A program made the translations under genes and the position numbers. A stretch of DNA of 64,000 nt from Chloroflexota bacterium. GTDB taxonomy: Bacteria > Chloroflexota > Anaerolineae > UBA4142. The notes under the pieces are model-generated. The model made no database searches. It was not told where the DNA came from and was given only the letters and a program-made list of their open reading frames with translations. Numbering within the stretch: the first letter of the stretch is position 1; each line of letters begins with the position of its first letter. Shown in pieces: positions 16,359 through 25,246 of the stretch. The stretch covers positions 43,722 through 107,721 of the forward strand of contig JACRBM010000045.1 of NCBI GenBank assembly GCA_016219275.1, written 5' to 3'.

Positions 16359-17915
16359 CTAGCGGCGCGCGTCTTCGCTCAAGACGAAATAGCCGCCGCC
16401 CACCGAAGTAATCGCGCGACTTTCGGTGAGCGCGCCGAGGACCGTGCGTGGTCCCGCGCGCCGCACCAGATTCACCGCGCTGTACAACGTCTTGGCGTGA
16501 ACGCGCCCCGCTCCGCTCAGTTTCGCGAGTTCCGGAAAAATTTCTTCGAGGAGTGCGCCGAGGCGTTGATCGCGCAGCGATTGCGCGACCGCGTCAATGC
16601 TGGGTGGATCGTTGACGAGAATGAGCATGTCCTCGTCGTACTTGTGCGCGACCGGACGGCGTTCTTGCGCGAACGTCAATTTCCCATTCAGCCCGCGCGC
16701 GACGCGCACCCACAAACTACGCTCGCGTTGCGGTTGATATTCGAGATGCAAGGTCAGCGGGTCGGCGGTGCGCTTGAGCGTCACGTACGCGCCGGGCGCG
16801 AGCTTGTGCGCGGCGAACCAATTTGCCATGCCCGCGATGTACTGTCCATCGTTCACCGCGAACGCGATGAGCTTGCCACCCATGATCGAATCTACCAGCG
16901 TGATCTTGAGCCGCGGGCGCGTGAAGGCGGGCACGAGCGCGCGCACCGCCGGCGTCATCGGCAATGTGCCGGCGCGGCGATGCGGATACGTGAGGACGAG
17001 CGTCACTTCATCGCGTGGGGCGGCGGGGTGGTTTCCATTTCCGTTCGTGTCGGTCTCGTCGTGCAATTCCGCGGCAACCGTTTCCAATTCGTCGGGCAAG
17101 GTTAACGCGCGCGCTGGCGCGGCTTGGAGAATCGCCGGACGCTCGCGCGATTCGGGCAATTCCAAACGCGTCAGATACCAACGCGGCTCGTTGCTGGGTC
17201 CCACCTCGTCAAAGCGCGTGTCGCTCGCCAGCGCGAGATTGAGCGCGTACACCGACGCGTTCTTTTTCGCGGTCGGCGGCAAATCCATGATCTTGAGCAA
17301 CTCCGCCGTAGATTGCGCGTCGTTCGCCTGCTCGATCGCGGCTTCCGCCAGATTCAAATGCCCATCGTGAATTTGCGGTAAGAGTCCGCGCAGATACCAA
17401 CCCTCTTCGATCCGCACGAATTCCTTTTCGCCGCTCAAGCGTTGAATCAAACGTGCGGTCACTGCGTCGCCGTGTTCGATAACGGCTTGCTCCGCGCCGG
17501 ACAAGGATTCGAGCAAGGGCGCGGGGTCTTGATTCAACGGATGCGTCGCCGGATAGTCGGCGGCAAATTCGCGTACGCCGGCTTCACCATCGAATTGCAC
17601 GGCAATCACCTTGAAATTGCCATAGCGCGCATTCTCACCCGCGCGCACGTGGACGATTTCACCTTCGCGATCATCGAACACGGAAAAGAGCAGGTGTTGT
17701 CCAACTGCATAACTTTGTTTCGGTTGATACAACGGTGCGCCGCGAGCCGCGCTCTCCGCGATGCGACGTTCTTCTTCGCGCACCCGCCACTCGATCAAAT
17801 GGGTTGCCAATTCGCGGCTTGCCACCGGCGCGCCACGTTCCAAAATGAGCGCATACAAATGTTCCACGTCGGCGCTCGTTGTGCCAATCGTTTGCCAAAA
17901 ATCCAAACCTGCCAT
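16359..17915 (-). CDS. Unrecognised 518-residue protein
   Basis: A soluble protein without signal peptide or membrane segment. The N-terminal part (EHLYALILERGAPVASRELA, then IEWRVREEERRI) looks like a winged-helix or scaffold segment. It is followed by a beta-rich stretch (GQHLLFSVFDDREGEIVHVR and YGNFKVIAVQFDGE) and later by repeated beta/helix segments around LTYPHRRAGTLPMTP. The last 100 residues again look winged-helix-like (LGALLEEIFPELAKLSGAG ... GGGYFVLSE). The repeated small-domain layout could suit a DNA-related function, but no catalytic motif is visible and I give no function. ATG 17915 has AAGGA 6 nt upstream. An inverted repeat (17934-17979) lies just upstream. Confidence 0.65.
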   Translation of the reverse strand: MAGLDFWQTIGTTSADVEHLYALILERGAPVASRELATHLIEWRVREEERRIAESAARGAPLYQPKQSYAVGQHLLFSVFDDREGEIVHVRAGENARYGNFKVIAVQFDGEAGVREFAADYPATHPLNQDPAPLLESLSGAEQAVIEHGDAVTARLIQRLSGEKEFVRIEEGWYLRGLLPQIHDGHLNLAEAAIEQANDAQSTAELLKIMDLPPTAKKNASVYALNLALASDTRFDEVGPSNEPRWYLTRLELPESRERPAILQAAPARALTLPDELETVAAELHDETDTNGNGNHPAAPRDEVTLVLTYPHRRAGTLPMTPAVRALVPAFTRPRLKITLVDSIMGGKLIAFAVNDGQYIAGMANWFAAHKLAPGAYVTLKRTADPLTLHLEYQPQRERSLWVRVARGLNGKLTFAQERRPVAHKYDEDMLILVNDPPSIDAVAQSLRDQRLGALLEEIFPELAKLSGAGRVHAKTLYSAVNLVRRAGPRTVLGALTESRAITSVGGGYFVLSEDARR

Positions 17916-17933
17916 TGCCGTCCTTCAAAAGAT

Positions 17934-17979
17934 GACGTATCGTCGTGAGCACTGTATCAGCGCACCATGACGATACGTC
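17934..17979. promoter_or_regulatory. Candidate operator: inverted 11-mers
   Basis: GACGTATCGTC (17934-17944) and its exact reverse complement GACGATACGTC (17969-17979) are separated by 24 bp. They lie in the divergent region between the genes at 17915 (minus) and 18127 (plus), 18 bp from the former's start. Both copies sit in near-identical ATGACG...CGTCGTG contexts, like a duplicated binding site. Confidence 0.45.
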
Positions 17980-18126
17980 GTGTCATGCCAGAGATGCCGT
18001 TCTTGATTCCTCGATTATTATACCGCGCTTTGGTTTTTCTTACAAACTGGGCAAGTGACGACGCGATACGCGTGCTCGTTTGTTGTCACGCGAGTTATCG
18101 TGTAAAATGTCGGCGCGAGGTCAACC

Positions 18127-20514
18127 ATGTCATTCTCTCAGACAATTTTGAAATTCATCGCCGCGCGTTTTCACGTTCCCGGCGACGCGCTCGACCGATT
18201 TTTTGCGAGCGGACGCATCGGGCGCGGCGCGGAGACGCGGCTGCCCTTCCCCGCCGAGTTGATTCCGATTGGCGCGCGCTTGGTGATGCGCGGCTGGGCG
18301 AACAATGAATTTTTTCCGAGCAACCGCGATTGGATCTTGCCGTACTGGGCGGAACGCCAATTCGATCCACGCGATCCTGGGTTCATCCCGCGCGGATTCA
18401 ACCTGTACACGATCAACTATACGCATCGCGATTGGACGATGATCGGCAACCGGGCGCGCGAGCGCGAAGCGATCGTTGACCCGCGCGGACTCGTGACGCC
18501 CTGGCTCGATGGCTGGTCGCTCGATGTGTGGTTGGCTGTAGATGGAAAACTCTATGCGCCCTCACGCTTGCCCGACGATGCCGTCGTCCAATCGCTCCAC
18601 GAAAATTTACCGATCATCGTCACCATATTTCGCGCCGGCGATTTGCGCGTGCGCCTCGAATCTTTCGCCGTCGAGGAATCCGGCGAATGGATCGTCGAAA
18701 ACATCACGGTCGAAAACCCTTCACACAACACGCATCACGCATCACTTTACCTCGCGATTCGTCCGTTCAATCCAGAGGGCGTGAGTTTGGTGAGTGAACT
18801 GGAGCGGAGGGAGGGAGAAAAGGGAAATGAGGGAAATGGCGCGTTCCTGGTCAACCACGCACTCGGAGTGATTTTGCCTCCACCTGATGCTGTCGCGTGC
18901 TCCAACCTGGCAAACGGCGATGTCGCGCTCGCACTGCCGAATTTGAATAACGCGACACAAATTCATTGCGATGCCGGACTTGGCAACGCCATCGCCGCAT
19001 ATCACCTCGAACTGGGCGCGGGCGAAAGCAAGACGCTCACCGCGCAAATGCCGATGACACCCAGCATCCGCGCGGATAATGACGACGACAACGCAATTCG
19101 CAATTCACAATTCGCAATTCTAGACCCAGACCAGTCGCGCGCCAACGTCATAGCGACCTGGCGCGAACAACTCAATTACGGCATGCGCGTACGTTTGCCG
19201 GACGAGCACCTACAAAACGCGTTCGATGCGAACAAGGCATTTCTCCTTCTCCTGCACGACGGGCAAACGATCACACCCGGACCCTTCACCTATCACCAGT
19301 TCTGGATGCGCGATGCGGCGTACTTGTTGAACGCGCTCGACAAACTCGGTTATCACGACCAAGCCGAGCAAGTCATCGAGCGATTTGCGCGCCGTGTGCA
19401 AAAGGATGGCTTTTTCAACGCGACCGAAGGCGAGTGGGATTCGAACGGCGCGGCAATTTGGACGATGCTCGAACACGCGCGACTCAGCGGCGATACGGGC
19501 TTGTTGTCCGGCAATTATTGGATGATTCTGCGCCTGGCGTCGTGGATCAACTCGAAGCGACAAACGACGAAAGACAAAGAACGCAAGACCGCGCATTATG
19601 GATTATTCCCACCGGGACCGAGCGCGGAACATTTAGGACCGAGCGATTTTTTTTACTGGGACAATTTTTGGGGACTTGCCGGTCTGCGCGATGCCGCGCT
19701 CATCGCCGAGTGGCTGCAACAAGAGAACGACGCGAAAAAATTACGCGCGAATTTCGATGCGTTCCGCGCCGACCTGGATGCTTCGCTCGCGACGAATGTC
19801 GCGCGTCTCGGTCGCGCCGCGATGCCCGCGTCGCCGTACCGCCGGCTCGACGCAGCGATGATCGGCTCGCTCGTCGCGCTCCACCCGCTCCATTTGTTCG
19901 CCGCGCACGACCCGCGCATCGTGGACACGCTCACCGCGCTCCATCAAGTTGCGTGGATGGAAGACGCGTATTTCAATCACGTCGGGCATTCTGCGTTCGG
20001 CACGTACCTCTCGCTCCACGTCGCGCAATGCTTGCTCCTGCAACGGAATCCGGACGCGTGGAAAACGATCAACTGGGTCTTGCGGCACGCCTCGCCGACG
20101 TTCACGTGGGCGGAAGGGATTCACCCGCTCACGCGGCGCGGTGGAATGGGTGACGGGCATCACGGTTGGGCGGTCGCCGATTTTCTGCTCGCCGTTCGCA
20201 ACGCGTTGCTGTTTGAAGAAGACAAGCATCTCGTCATCACGCCGGCATTGCCGGAGGATTGGACTGCCGAGATGAACGTCATCCAAGTTCGAGACGCACC
20301 GACGTACTTTGGCAACGTGAGTTTCACGATCGCGTTTGGCGAACGCACGGCGACGCTCGTCGTCAATGCCGTGTGGCGCGATGCGCCCGAGTACATCGAA
20401 TGGAATTTGCCGTTTACGCTCCGCGAGGTTGGCGGCGACGAGGATGGCATCGTGATGGACGGCAAGACCGTGCGTCTGCCGCGCGGCGCGCGCCGCGTCG
20501 TCGCAATGTGGTGA
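18127..20514 (+). CDS. Six-hairpin glycosidase family protein
   Basis: A 795-residue, probably cytosolic protein. Residues about 1-330 are a beta-sandwich-like N-terminal domain. Residues about 350-700 form an (alpha/alpha)6 six-hairpin region with family-typical segments GPFTYHQFWMRDAAYLLNAL, DGFFNATEGEWDSNGAAIWT and DFFYWDNFWGLAGL. A C-terminal beta domain closes the protein. This layout is seen in amylo-alpha-1,6-glucosidase, GH15, GH63 and related hydrolases. The WMRDA motif near the barrel suggests an active hydrolase, but the substrate cannot be read. An in-frame AT-rich insert (IRNSQFAI, about 19085-19120) lies in the linker between domains. SD GAGGT is 6 nt before the ATG. The GH2 gene follows after 27 bp, so they probably form an operon acting on the same oligosaccharide. 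Confidence 0.8.
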   Translation: MSFSQTILKFIAARFHVPGDALDRFFASGRIGRGAETRLPFPAELIPIGARLVMRGWANNEFFPSNRDWILPYWAERQFDPRDPGFIPRGFNLYTINYTHRDWTMIGNRAREREAIVDPRGLVTPWLDGWSLDVWLAVDGKLYAPSRLPDDAVVQSLHENLPIIVTIFRAGDLRVRLESFAVEESGEWIVENITVENPSHNTHHASLYLAIRPFNPEGVSLVSELERREGEKGNEGNGAFLVNHALGVILPPPDAVACSNLANGDVALALPNLNNATQIHCDAGLGNAIAAYHLELGAGESKTLTAQMPMTPSIRADNDDDNAIRNSQFAILDPDQSRANVIATWREQLNYGMRVRLPDEHLQNAFDANKAFLLLLHDGQTITPGPFTYHQFWMRDAAYLLNALDKLGYHDQAEQVIERFARRVQKDGFFNATEGEWDSNGAAIWTMLEHARLSGDTGLLSGNYWMILRLASWINSKRQTTKDKERKTAHYGLFPPGPSAEHLGPSDFFYWDNFWGLAGLRDAALIAEWLQQENDAKKLRANFDAFRADLDASLATNVARLGRAAMPASPYRRLDAAMIGSLVALHPLHLFAAHDPRIVDTLTALHQVAWMEDAYFNHVGHSAFGTYLSLHVAQCLLLQRNPDAWKTINWVLRHASPTFTWAEGIHPLTRRGGMGDGHHGWAVADFLLAVRNALLFEEDKHLVITPALPEDWTAEMNVIQVRDAPTYFGNVSFTIAFGERTATLVVNAVWRDAPEYIEWNLPFTLREVGGDEDGIVMDGKTVRLPRGARRVVAMW

Positions 20515-20541
20515 CAACGATTGGATTGAACCAATAAACGA

Positions 20542-22890
20542 ATGACGCGAAAAATAATTTCCCTCAACGATTCCATGTGGCGCGTCGGTTCGGTTGAACA
20601 AAAACCGTTCGGCGATGTCAACGACCTTGGCGATGTGAGCGAGTGGTTGCCCGCCCAGGTTCCCGGCGATGTGCGGCTCGATTTGATCCGCGCAGGCAAA
20701 ATCAGCGATCCGTTCTTTGGCGCGAACAATGAGGACTCGCAGTGGGTTGACGCGCGCGATTGGTGGTATGCAAGAAGTTTAGAGTCCGAGTTAGAGTTGG
20801 AAAAGGACGAACGCGCGTTTTTGATTTTCGACGGGATTGATTATCAAAGCGCGGTGTTTTGGCGCGGCGAGCAATTGGGACGTCACGTCGGAATGTTTTC
20901 ATCGCAAGTGTGTGAAATCCAGTCAGCCAATTCGCGCGCAGTTCGCAATTCGCAACTCGCAATTCGCGTCTGGGGTTCAGATGCGCTTCCCAGGTTGCAA
21001 AAAACAATCGCGCAAAAACTCTGGGCGCGCGTGATCGCGCCGCTGTTTCGCCCGCCCGACGTACCGTTTCCCGATCGGTACGCGACGCTGAAATGTCAAA
21101 TGCAATTCGGCTGGGATTTCGCGCCGCGCTTGCGAACGTGCGGCATCTGGGACGATGCGCGCGTCGTGCTCGTACGCTCGGTGTTCATTCACAACGCGTG
21201 GATCAAGCCGAAAGTAAAAAACCAAAAGCAAAAAGTAGCCAGAGTGTCCGTCGTCCTGCATTTGGATTCGGATCGCGAACAGGATGCGCGGATTATTGCG
21301 ACTGCGCGCGGTAAAAATTTTTCGGGCGATGTGACAACTTGCGAGTTTGACGTGCGCCTCTCACGCGGCGACCAGGTGCGCGAGATCACGTTCGACCTGG
21401 AGAACGCGCAACTGTGGCAACCCTGGGATCGCGGCGATCCGAACCTGTACGAAATCGAAATAATCATTACAAAAGAAGAATCACCCCTCCCTCACCCTCC
21501 CCTTGCCAAGGGGAGGGAAGGGGTGGGGTTTGATTCCCTTACTTCCTCTTTCGGCATCCGCGATTTTGAACTCACGCGTTCGCCCGGCAGTTCAGAACCC
21601 TGGCAATTCGTCGTCAACGGTCAGCGCGAATTTCTGCGCGGCGCGAACTGGGTGCCACTCGACGCGATCCCAGGACGCTTGACGCGCGACGATTACACGG
21701 CGCGACTCAAACAAGCGCGCGACGCGAATATCAATTTTCTGCGCGTGTGGGGTGGAGGTTTGCGCGAAAAGCGCGCGTTCTACGATCTGTGCGACGAGAT
21801 GGGGATTCTCGTCTGGCAGGAATTTCCATTCGCCGGCGCGATTCTCGACCGGTTTCCGCGCGACCGCGCGTTTCTCCAACTCGTGCGCGACGAAGCCAGC
21901 GGCATCGTGCGCGTGCTCCGCCATCATCCGTCGCTCGTCGTGTGGTGCGGCGGCAACGAGTTCAACACTCGCGGCAACGCGGCAGTCGTGAAAAAATTGC
22001 GCGGCGTCGTCAAGGACAAGGATGGTACGCGTCCATTCAAGCCCGCCTCGCCGTACCGCGACGAATCGCACAACTGGAGCGTGTGGCATCGCGTTGCCAA
22101 CCTGCGCGATTATCGCCACGACCGCACGCCGTTTCTCAGCGAGTTTGGTTTGCAAGCGATGCCGAACCTTGAATCGCTCCAAAAATTTTTGCCGGAGGGC
22201 GCACTGTCCGCGCCGCATCCACTCTGGGAATATCATCGCGGCGATTTGAAAAAACTGGGACGATATGCGGCATCCGTTATTCACCCTCCCCTTGGCAAGG
22301 GAAGGGCGGGGGTGGGGTCTACGAATTCTTTGGATGAGTTCGTCGAAGCCACGCAGCACGCGCAGGCATTCGCTTTGCAAATCGCGATCGAGCATATACG
22401 CCGGCGCAAACCCCAAACAACCGGCGTCGCGATCTGGCAGTTCAACGATCCGTGGACTGCGATTTCGTGGAGCGTCGTGGATTATTACGGCGCGCCGAAA
22501 CGCGCGTACTATGAACTACAAAAACTTTATTCACCGGTGCTTGCGTCATTCGATTATCCACTCGTACCGCGCCGCGCGGGCGATGTTGTGCGCGGGGAAC
22601 TATGGCTCATCAACGATTTGCGCTCGTCGTTTGAAAACGCGCAATTGACCGCGTATCTGAACGACCAAGAGATTTTTTCGCGCCGCGTCAACATCGCGCC
22701 GGACTCCGCCGAACGCGTGGACTCGCTCCAAGTAAAACTTGGCGAAGGCGAAAACGTTTTGCGACTCAAGGTGAATTGGGGTCCCCCGACACTTTCCGAT
22801 CACTCGTACGATTTGAATTTTTGCGACGTGGGTGAGATTGATCCGCTCGGCGCGTTGTTGTTCGCGGTCGGCAAGCGATTGATGAAATGA
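20542..22890 (+). CDS. GH2 beta-mannosidase-like glycosidase
   Basis: A 782-residue protein of the GH2 family. The N-terminal jelly roll and Ig-like domain come first, then the TIM barrel with LRGANWVPLDAIPGRLTRDDY, INFLRVWGGGLREKRAFYD and HHPSLVVWCGGNEFN (acid/base Glu in GNE), and FLSEFGLQAMP (nucleophile Glu). WVPLDA and VWGGG are typical of beta-mannosidases rather than beta-galactosidases. There is no signal peptide, so intracellular hydrolysis of imported mannosides is likely. Two REP palindromes sit in frame (about 21482-21529 and 22281-22319), adding loops such as PLPHPPLAKGREGVG. AT-rich repeats add NSQLAI (about 20922-20970) and KVKNQKQK. The inserts avoid the catalytic motifs. Confidence 0.88.
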   Translation: MTRKIISLNDSMWRVGSVEQKPFGDVNDLGDVSEWLPAQVPGDVRLDLIRAGKISDPFFGANNEDSQWVDARDWWYARSLESELELEKDERAFLIFDGIDYQSAVFWRGEQLGRHVGMFSSQVCEIQSANSRAVRNSQLAIRVWGSDALPRLQKTIAQKLWARVIAPLFRPPDVPFPDRYATLKCQMQFGWDFAPRLRTCGIWDDARVVLVRSVFIHNAWIKPKVKNQKQKVARVSVVLHLDSDREQDARIIATARGKNFSGDVTTCEFDVRLSRGDQVREITFDLENAQLWQPWDRGDPNLYEIEIIITKEESPLPHPPLAKGREGVGFDSLTSSFGIRDFELTRSPGSSEPWQFVVNGQREFLRGANWVPLDAIPGRLTRDDYTARLKQARDANINFLRVWGGGLREKRAFYDLCDEMGILVWQEFPFAGAILDRFPRDRAFLQLVRDEASGIVRVLRHHPSLVVWCGGNEFNTRGNAAVVKKLRGVVKDKDGTRPFKPASPYRDESHNWSVWHRVANLRDYRHDRTPFLSEFGLQAMPNLESLQKFLPEGALSAPHPLWEYHRGDLKKLGRYAASVIHPPLGKGRAGVGSTNSLDEFVEATQHAQAFALQIAIEHIRRRKPQTTGVAIWQFNDPWTAISWSVVDYYGAPKRAYYELQKLYSPVLASFDYPLVPRRAGDVVRGELWLINDLRSSFENAQLTAYLNDQEIFSRRVNIAPDSAERVDSLQVKLGEGENVLRLKVNWGPPTLSDHSYDLNFCDVGEIDPLGALLFAVGKRLMK

Positions 22891-22910
22891 AATAGATGTA
22901 TTTCGGAAAA

Positions 22911-22973
22911 GCCACAGATGAACACAGATGGACACAGAAAAATTATCTGTGCGAATCTGTGTTCATCTGCGGC
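22911..22973. repeat. Long imperfect palindrome (CACAGATGAACACAGAT type)
   Basis: 19-bp arms (18/19 complementary) of GCCACAGATGAACACAGAT flank a 25-bp centre. It lies between the GH2 and GT4 genes. Related GC-rich versions occur at 32452-32523, 44005-44071 and 45261-45319, so this is an interspersed repeat family. Confidence 0.6.
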
Positions 22974-23006
22974 TCACATCTCTCACTGGACACACGAATC
23001 AACCAA

Positions 23007-24107
23007 ATGAAAATCATCTTCAACGCCAATTTCTGGAATCAACCGAATACGGGAAGCGGGCAATATCTGCGCGCGTTGTTCAATGCGTTGCAAGAACTCG
23101 ACACGTCGAATGAGTACGAGTTAATCGAACCCGCGGCGGTCGGCGGTCAGCCGTCGTTCGCCGAGAATCTCGCCAAAGTCTGGTTCGAGCAAATCGCGTT
23201 TCCGCGCGCGTGCCAACGCGAACGCGCCGACCTCGCGCACGTGCCGTACTTTGGCTCGGCGCTTTTTCCCGGCACGCGCACCGTCGTCACGATTCACGAT
23301 TTGATTCCAATGTTGCTTCCGCTCTATCGCGGTTCGCTCCTCGTGCGCGCGTACACGCAACTCGCCGCGTTGAGTGCGCGTCGCGCGGACGCGATCATCG
23401 CGGACTCGACGTGTAGCCAGCGCGACATTGTGCGATTGTTGCGCGTGCCCGAATCGCGCGTGCGCGTCGTCTACCTTGCCGCCGACGCGCGATTTCGACC
23501 GGTCGCGGATACGCGCGCGGTCGCAGACAAGTACACCTTGCCCGACCAGTTCGTACTATACCTGGGCGGATTCGATCAACGCAAGAATGTGCGCGTGATC
23601 ATCGAAGCGTTCGCACAGTTGGACGAATTTTATCGCGCCGGCTGGCGATTGGTGTTGAGCGGCGTGAAACTGGGCGAGGATTCAATGTTCTTTCCGGACC
23701 CGCGGCGCATCGCGCGCGAAGCAAATTTGCCGGACGATGCGATTCAATACCTGGGTTGGGTGAACGAAGCGGACAAGCCCGCGCTCTATTCGCGTGCGGG
23801 CGCGTTCGTGTTCCCATCGCTGTACGAGGGATTCGGTTTGCCGCCGCTTGAGGCAATGGCGTGCGGAACGCCGGTGCTTGCCTCGAACGCGTCGTCGTTG
23901 CCGGAGATCATCGGCGACGCGGGGATTTTGCTCGAGCCGAATGACGCGCGCGCGTGGGCGGATGCGTTGCGCGCAGTGCTCGCAGATGAAACGCGCCGCG
24001 CGACGATGCGGGAACGCGGCATCGCACACGCGCGGAAATTTTCCTGGCGACGCGCGGCGGAAGAAACGTTGGCGGTGTATACAACAGTCGTAGGGGCGTT
24101 CAATTGA
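23007..24107 (+). CDS. Glycosyltransferase family 4
   Basis: A 366-residue GT-B fold enzyme that transfers a sugar from a nucleotide-sugar donor. The N-terminal half begins KIIFNANFWNQPNTGSGQYL, where the Gly-rich loop follows the first strand. The C-terminal half carries LYLGGFDQRKN and the donor-site signature FVFPSLYEGFGLPPLEAMAC with the EX7E Glu pair, then GTPVLASNASSLPEIIGDAG. This matches GT4 mannosyl/glucosyl transferases of exopolysaccharide or glycolipid pathways. ATG 23007 is chosen because the upstream frame is only repeat-derived sequence. The stop codon is inside the palindrome at 24090-24117. The acceptor is unknown. Confidence 0.88.
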   Translation: MKIIFNANFWNQPNTGSGQYLRALFNALQELDTSNEYELIEPAAVGGQPSFAENLAKVWFEQIAFPRACQRERADLAHVPYFGSALFPGTRTVVTIHDLIPMLLPLYRGSLLVRAYTQLAALSARRADAIIADSTCSQRDIVRLLRVPESRVRVVYLAADARFRPVADTRAVADKYTLPDQFVLYLGGFDQRKNVRVIIEAFAQLDEFYRAGWRLVLSGVKLGEDSMFFPDPRRIAREANLPDDAIQYLGWVNEADKPALYSRAGAFVFPSLYEGFGLPPLEAMACGTPVLASNASSLPEIIGDAGILLEPNDARAWADALRAVLADETRRATMRERGIAHARKFSWRRAAEETLAVYTTVVGAFN

Positions 24108-24117
24108 ACGCCCCTAC
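24090..24117. terminator. Perfect 28-bp palindrome overlapping the GT4 stop
   Basis: GTAGGGGCGTTCAA followed by its exact complement TTGAACGCCCCTAC. It lies between the convergent GT4 and GNAT genes and could terminate both. The same GTAGGGGCG motif builds the repeats at 28754-28857 and 35582-35603. Confidence 0.5.
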
Positions 24118-24120
24118 CGT

Positions 24121-25128
24121 TTATTTCCGAATATGTAGTTCAAGCACCTCCGTATCTTTTGCCCCAAACCGGTACTTGTACTCTTCGCTGCCGCGCAGAA
24201 AATCGTACCGGCGTCGCTGGGCTTGAATCGCGTCCTGAATCGAACGCGCAAAGAGAACGAACCCTGGACTGAACGCGCCGTACTTGATCGGATCGTAGCC
24301 GGAATTGTAGACGAGCACATCGTTATTGTACACGAAACTCATCAACGCCGCCGCGCGTGCGCCTTCGATTTCGAGGAACTGGAGCAACAACCAACCGCGC
24401 GCGCGCAATGCTCGCGCGATCTCGACAAAAAATCCTTGCATCCGCGTGTCCATGAACAAATGTTTATCGGGTCGGCTCGTCTTGTGTAACTCGATGAAAT
24501 CGAGAGTCGGCGCGTCCACCGCATCGTTCGCACCGAGTGCGTACCACTTGGTCGGCGCTTCTTCGATGCGGCGCAGTTTACGGCGCAGTTCGTGCCGATC
24601 TTTCTTGGCAAGCGTCGCAAGATATTCGTCCCAGGTCGCCGGCAGTTCGATGATCGGCGCGACATCGTGGCGGCGCGCTTCGACCTCGAGTCCGCGCGTC
24701 TGCGCGGCAGCTTGCAACAACGCGCACGTGGGCGACGCCGCCGGCAACGTGCACAGGTGCAACGCGTCCCACGCCGGAAAATCCGCGCGCGCGAGTGTGT
24801 CGAGCAAGCCGTTGAACACGCGAGTTTCTCGCCCCCGCGCCGCGATCACGTCGAGATAATCGGACACGTCCACACAACCGACGAGCGACAAATGATTTAG
24901 CCCGTCGTCACCTTTTTCGGAAAACAACGGCGCGATGCCGATGAGCGTCCCATCATCTTCGCGCAGCGTGATCACGCGCAATTCGCCCCTGCCGAGATTG
25001 CGCCACCACACCGATTGCCACTCGTGCGTCAGAAACACCACATCGCTTGCACTTTGCGCGAGTAACGCGTTCCATTCGGCTTCCATTCGATCAAACACCG
25101 ACGCGTCGGTAAACCATTCAAGCTTCAT
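24121..25128 (-). CDS. GNAT/FemAB-like acetyltransferase (CelD/BcsL type)
   Basis: A 335-residue protein of the double-GNAT (BioF2/CelD-like) group, which also includes FemAB peptidoglycan transferases. The N-terminal half begins WNALLAQSASDVVFLTHEWQ, a typical start for these proteins. The C-terminal half has the conserved LHKTSRPDKHLFMD, then a core strand and pyrophosphate-loop region around GARAAALMSFVYNNDVLVYN, YDPIKYGAFSPGFVLF and the closing YDFLRGSEEYKYRFG. These enzymes often serve polysaccharide or envelope biosynthesis. The convergent GT4 neighbour is consistent with that, but the acyl acceptor is unknown. ATG 25128 has GAGG about 8 nt upstream. Confidence 0.8.
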   Translation of the reverse strand: MKLEWFTDASVFDRMEAEWNALLAQSASDVVFLTHEWQSVWWRNLGRGELRVITLREDDGTLIGIAPLFSEKGDDGLNHLSLVGCVDVSDYLDVIAARGRETRVFNGLLDTLARADFPAWDALHLCTLPAASPTCALLQAAAQTRGLEVEARRHDVAPIIELPATWDEYLATLAKKDRHELRRKLRRIEEAPTKWYALGANDAVDAPTLDFIELHKTSRPDKHLFMDTRMQGFFVEIARALRARGWLLLQFLEIEGARAAALMSFVYNNDVLVYNSGYDPIKYGAFSPGFVLFARSIQDAIQAQRRRYDFLRGSEEYKYRFGAKDTEVLELHIRK

Positions 25129-25192
25129 TCAAACATCCTCGATGAATTTTCGATTGGCACTGTAACGCAACTGGGTGTGGGTGTCAAGTCGC

Positions 25193-25221
25193 TTGACGCG
25201 AATAACGCGATGTGATATACA
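25193..25221 (+). promoter_or_regulatory. Promoter of the acylase gene
   Basis: TTGACG (25193-25198), a 17-nt spacer and TATACA (25216-25221) lie upstream of the gene starting at 25247. The match to the housekeeping consensus is good; the predicted start is near 25228. Confidence 0.6.
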
Positions 25222-25246
25222 CATCAAAACTTTGCCGGAGGCGACG

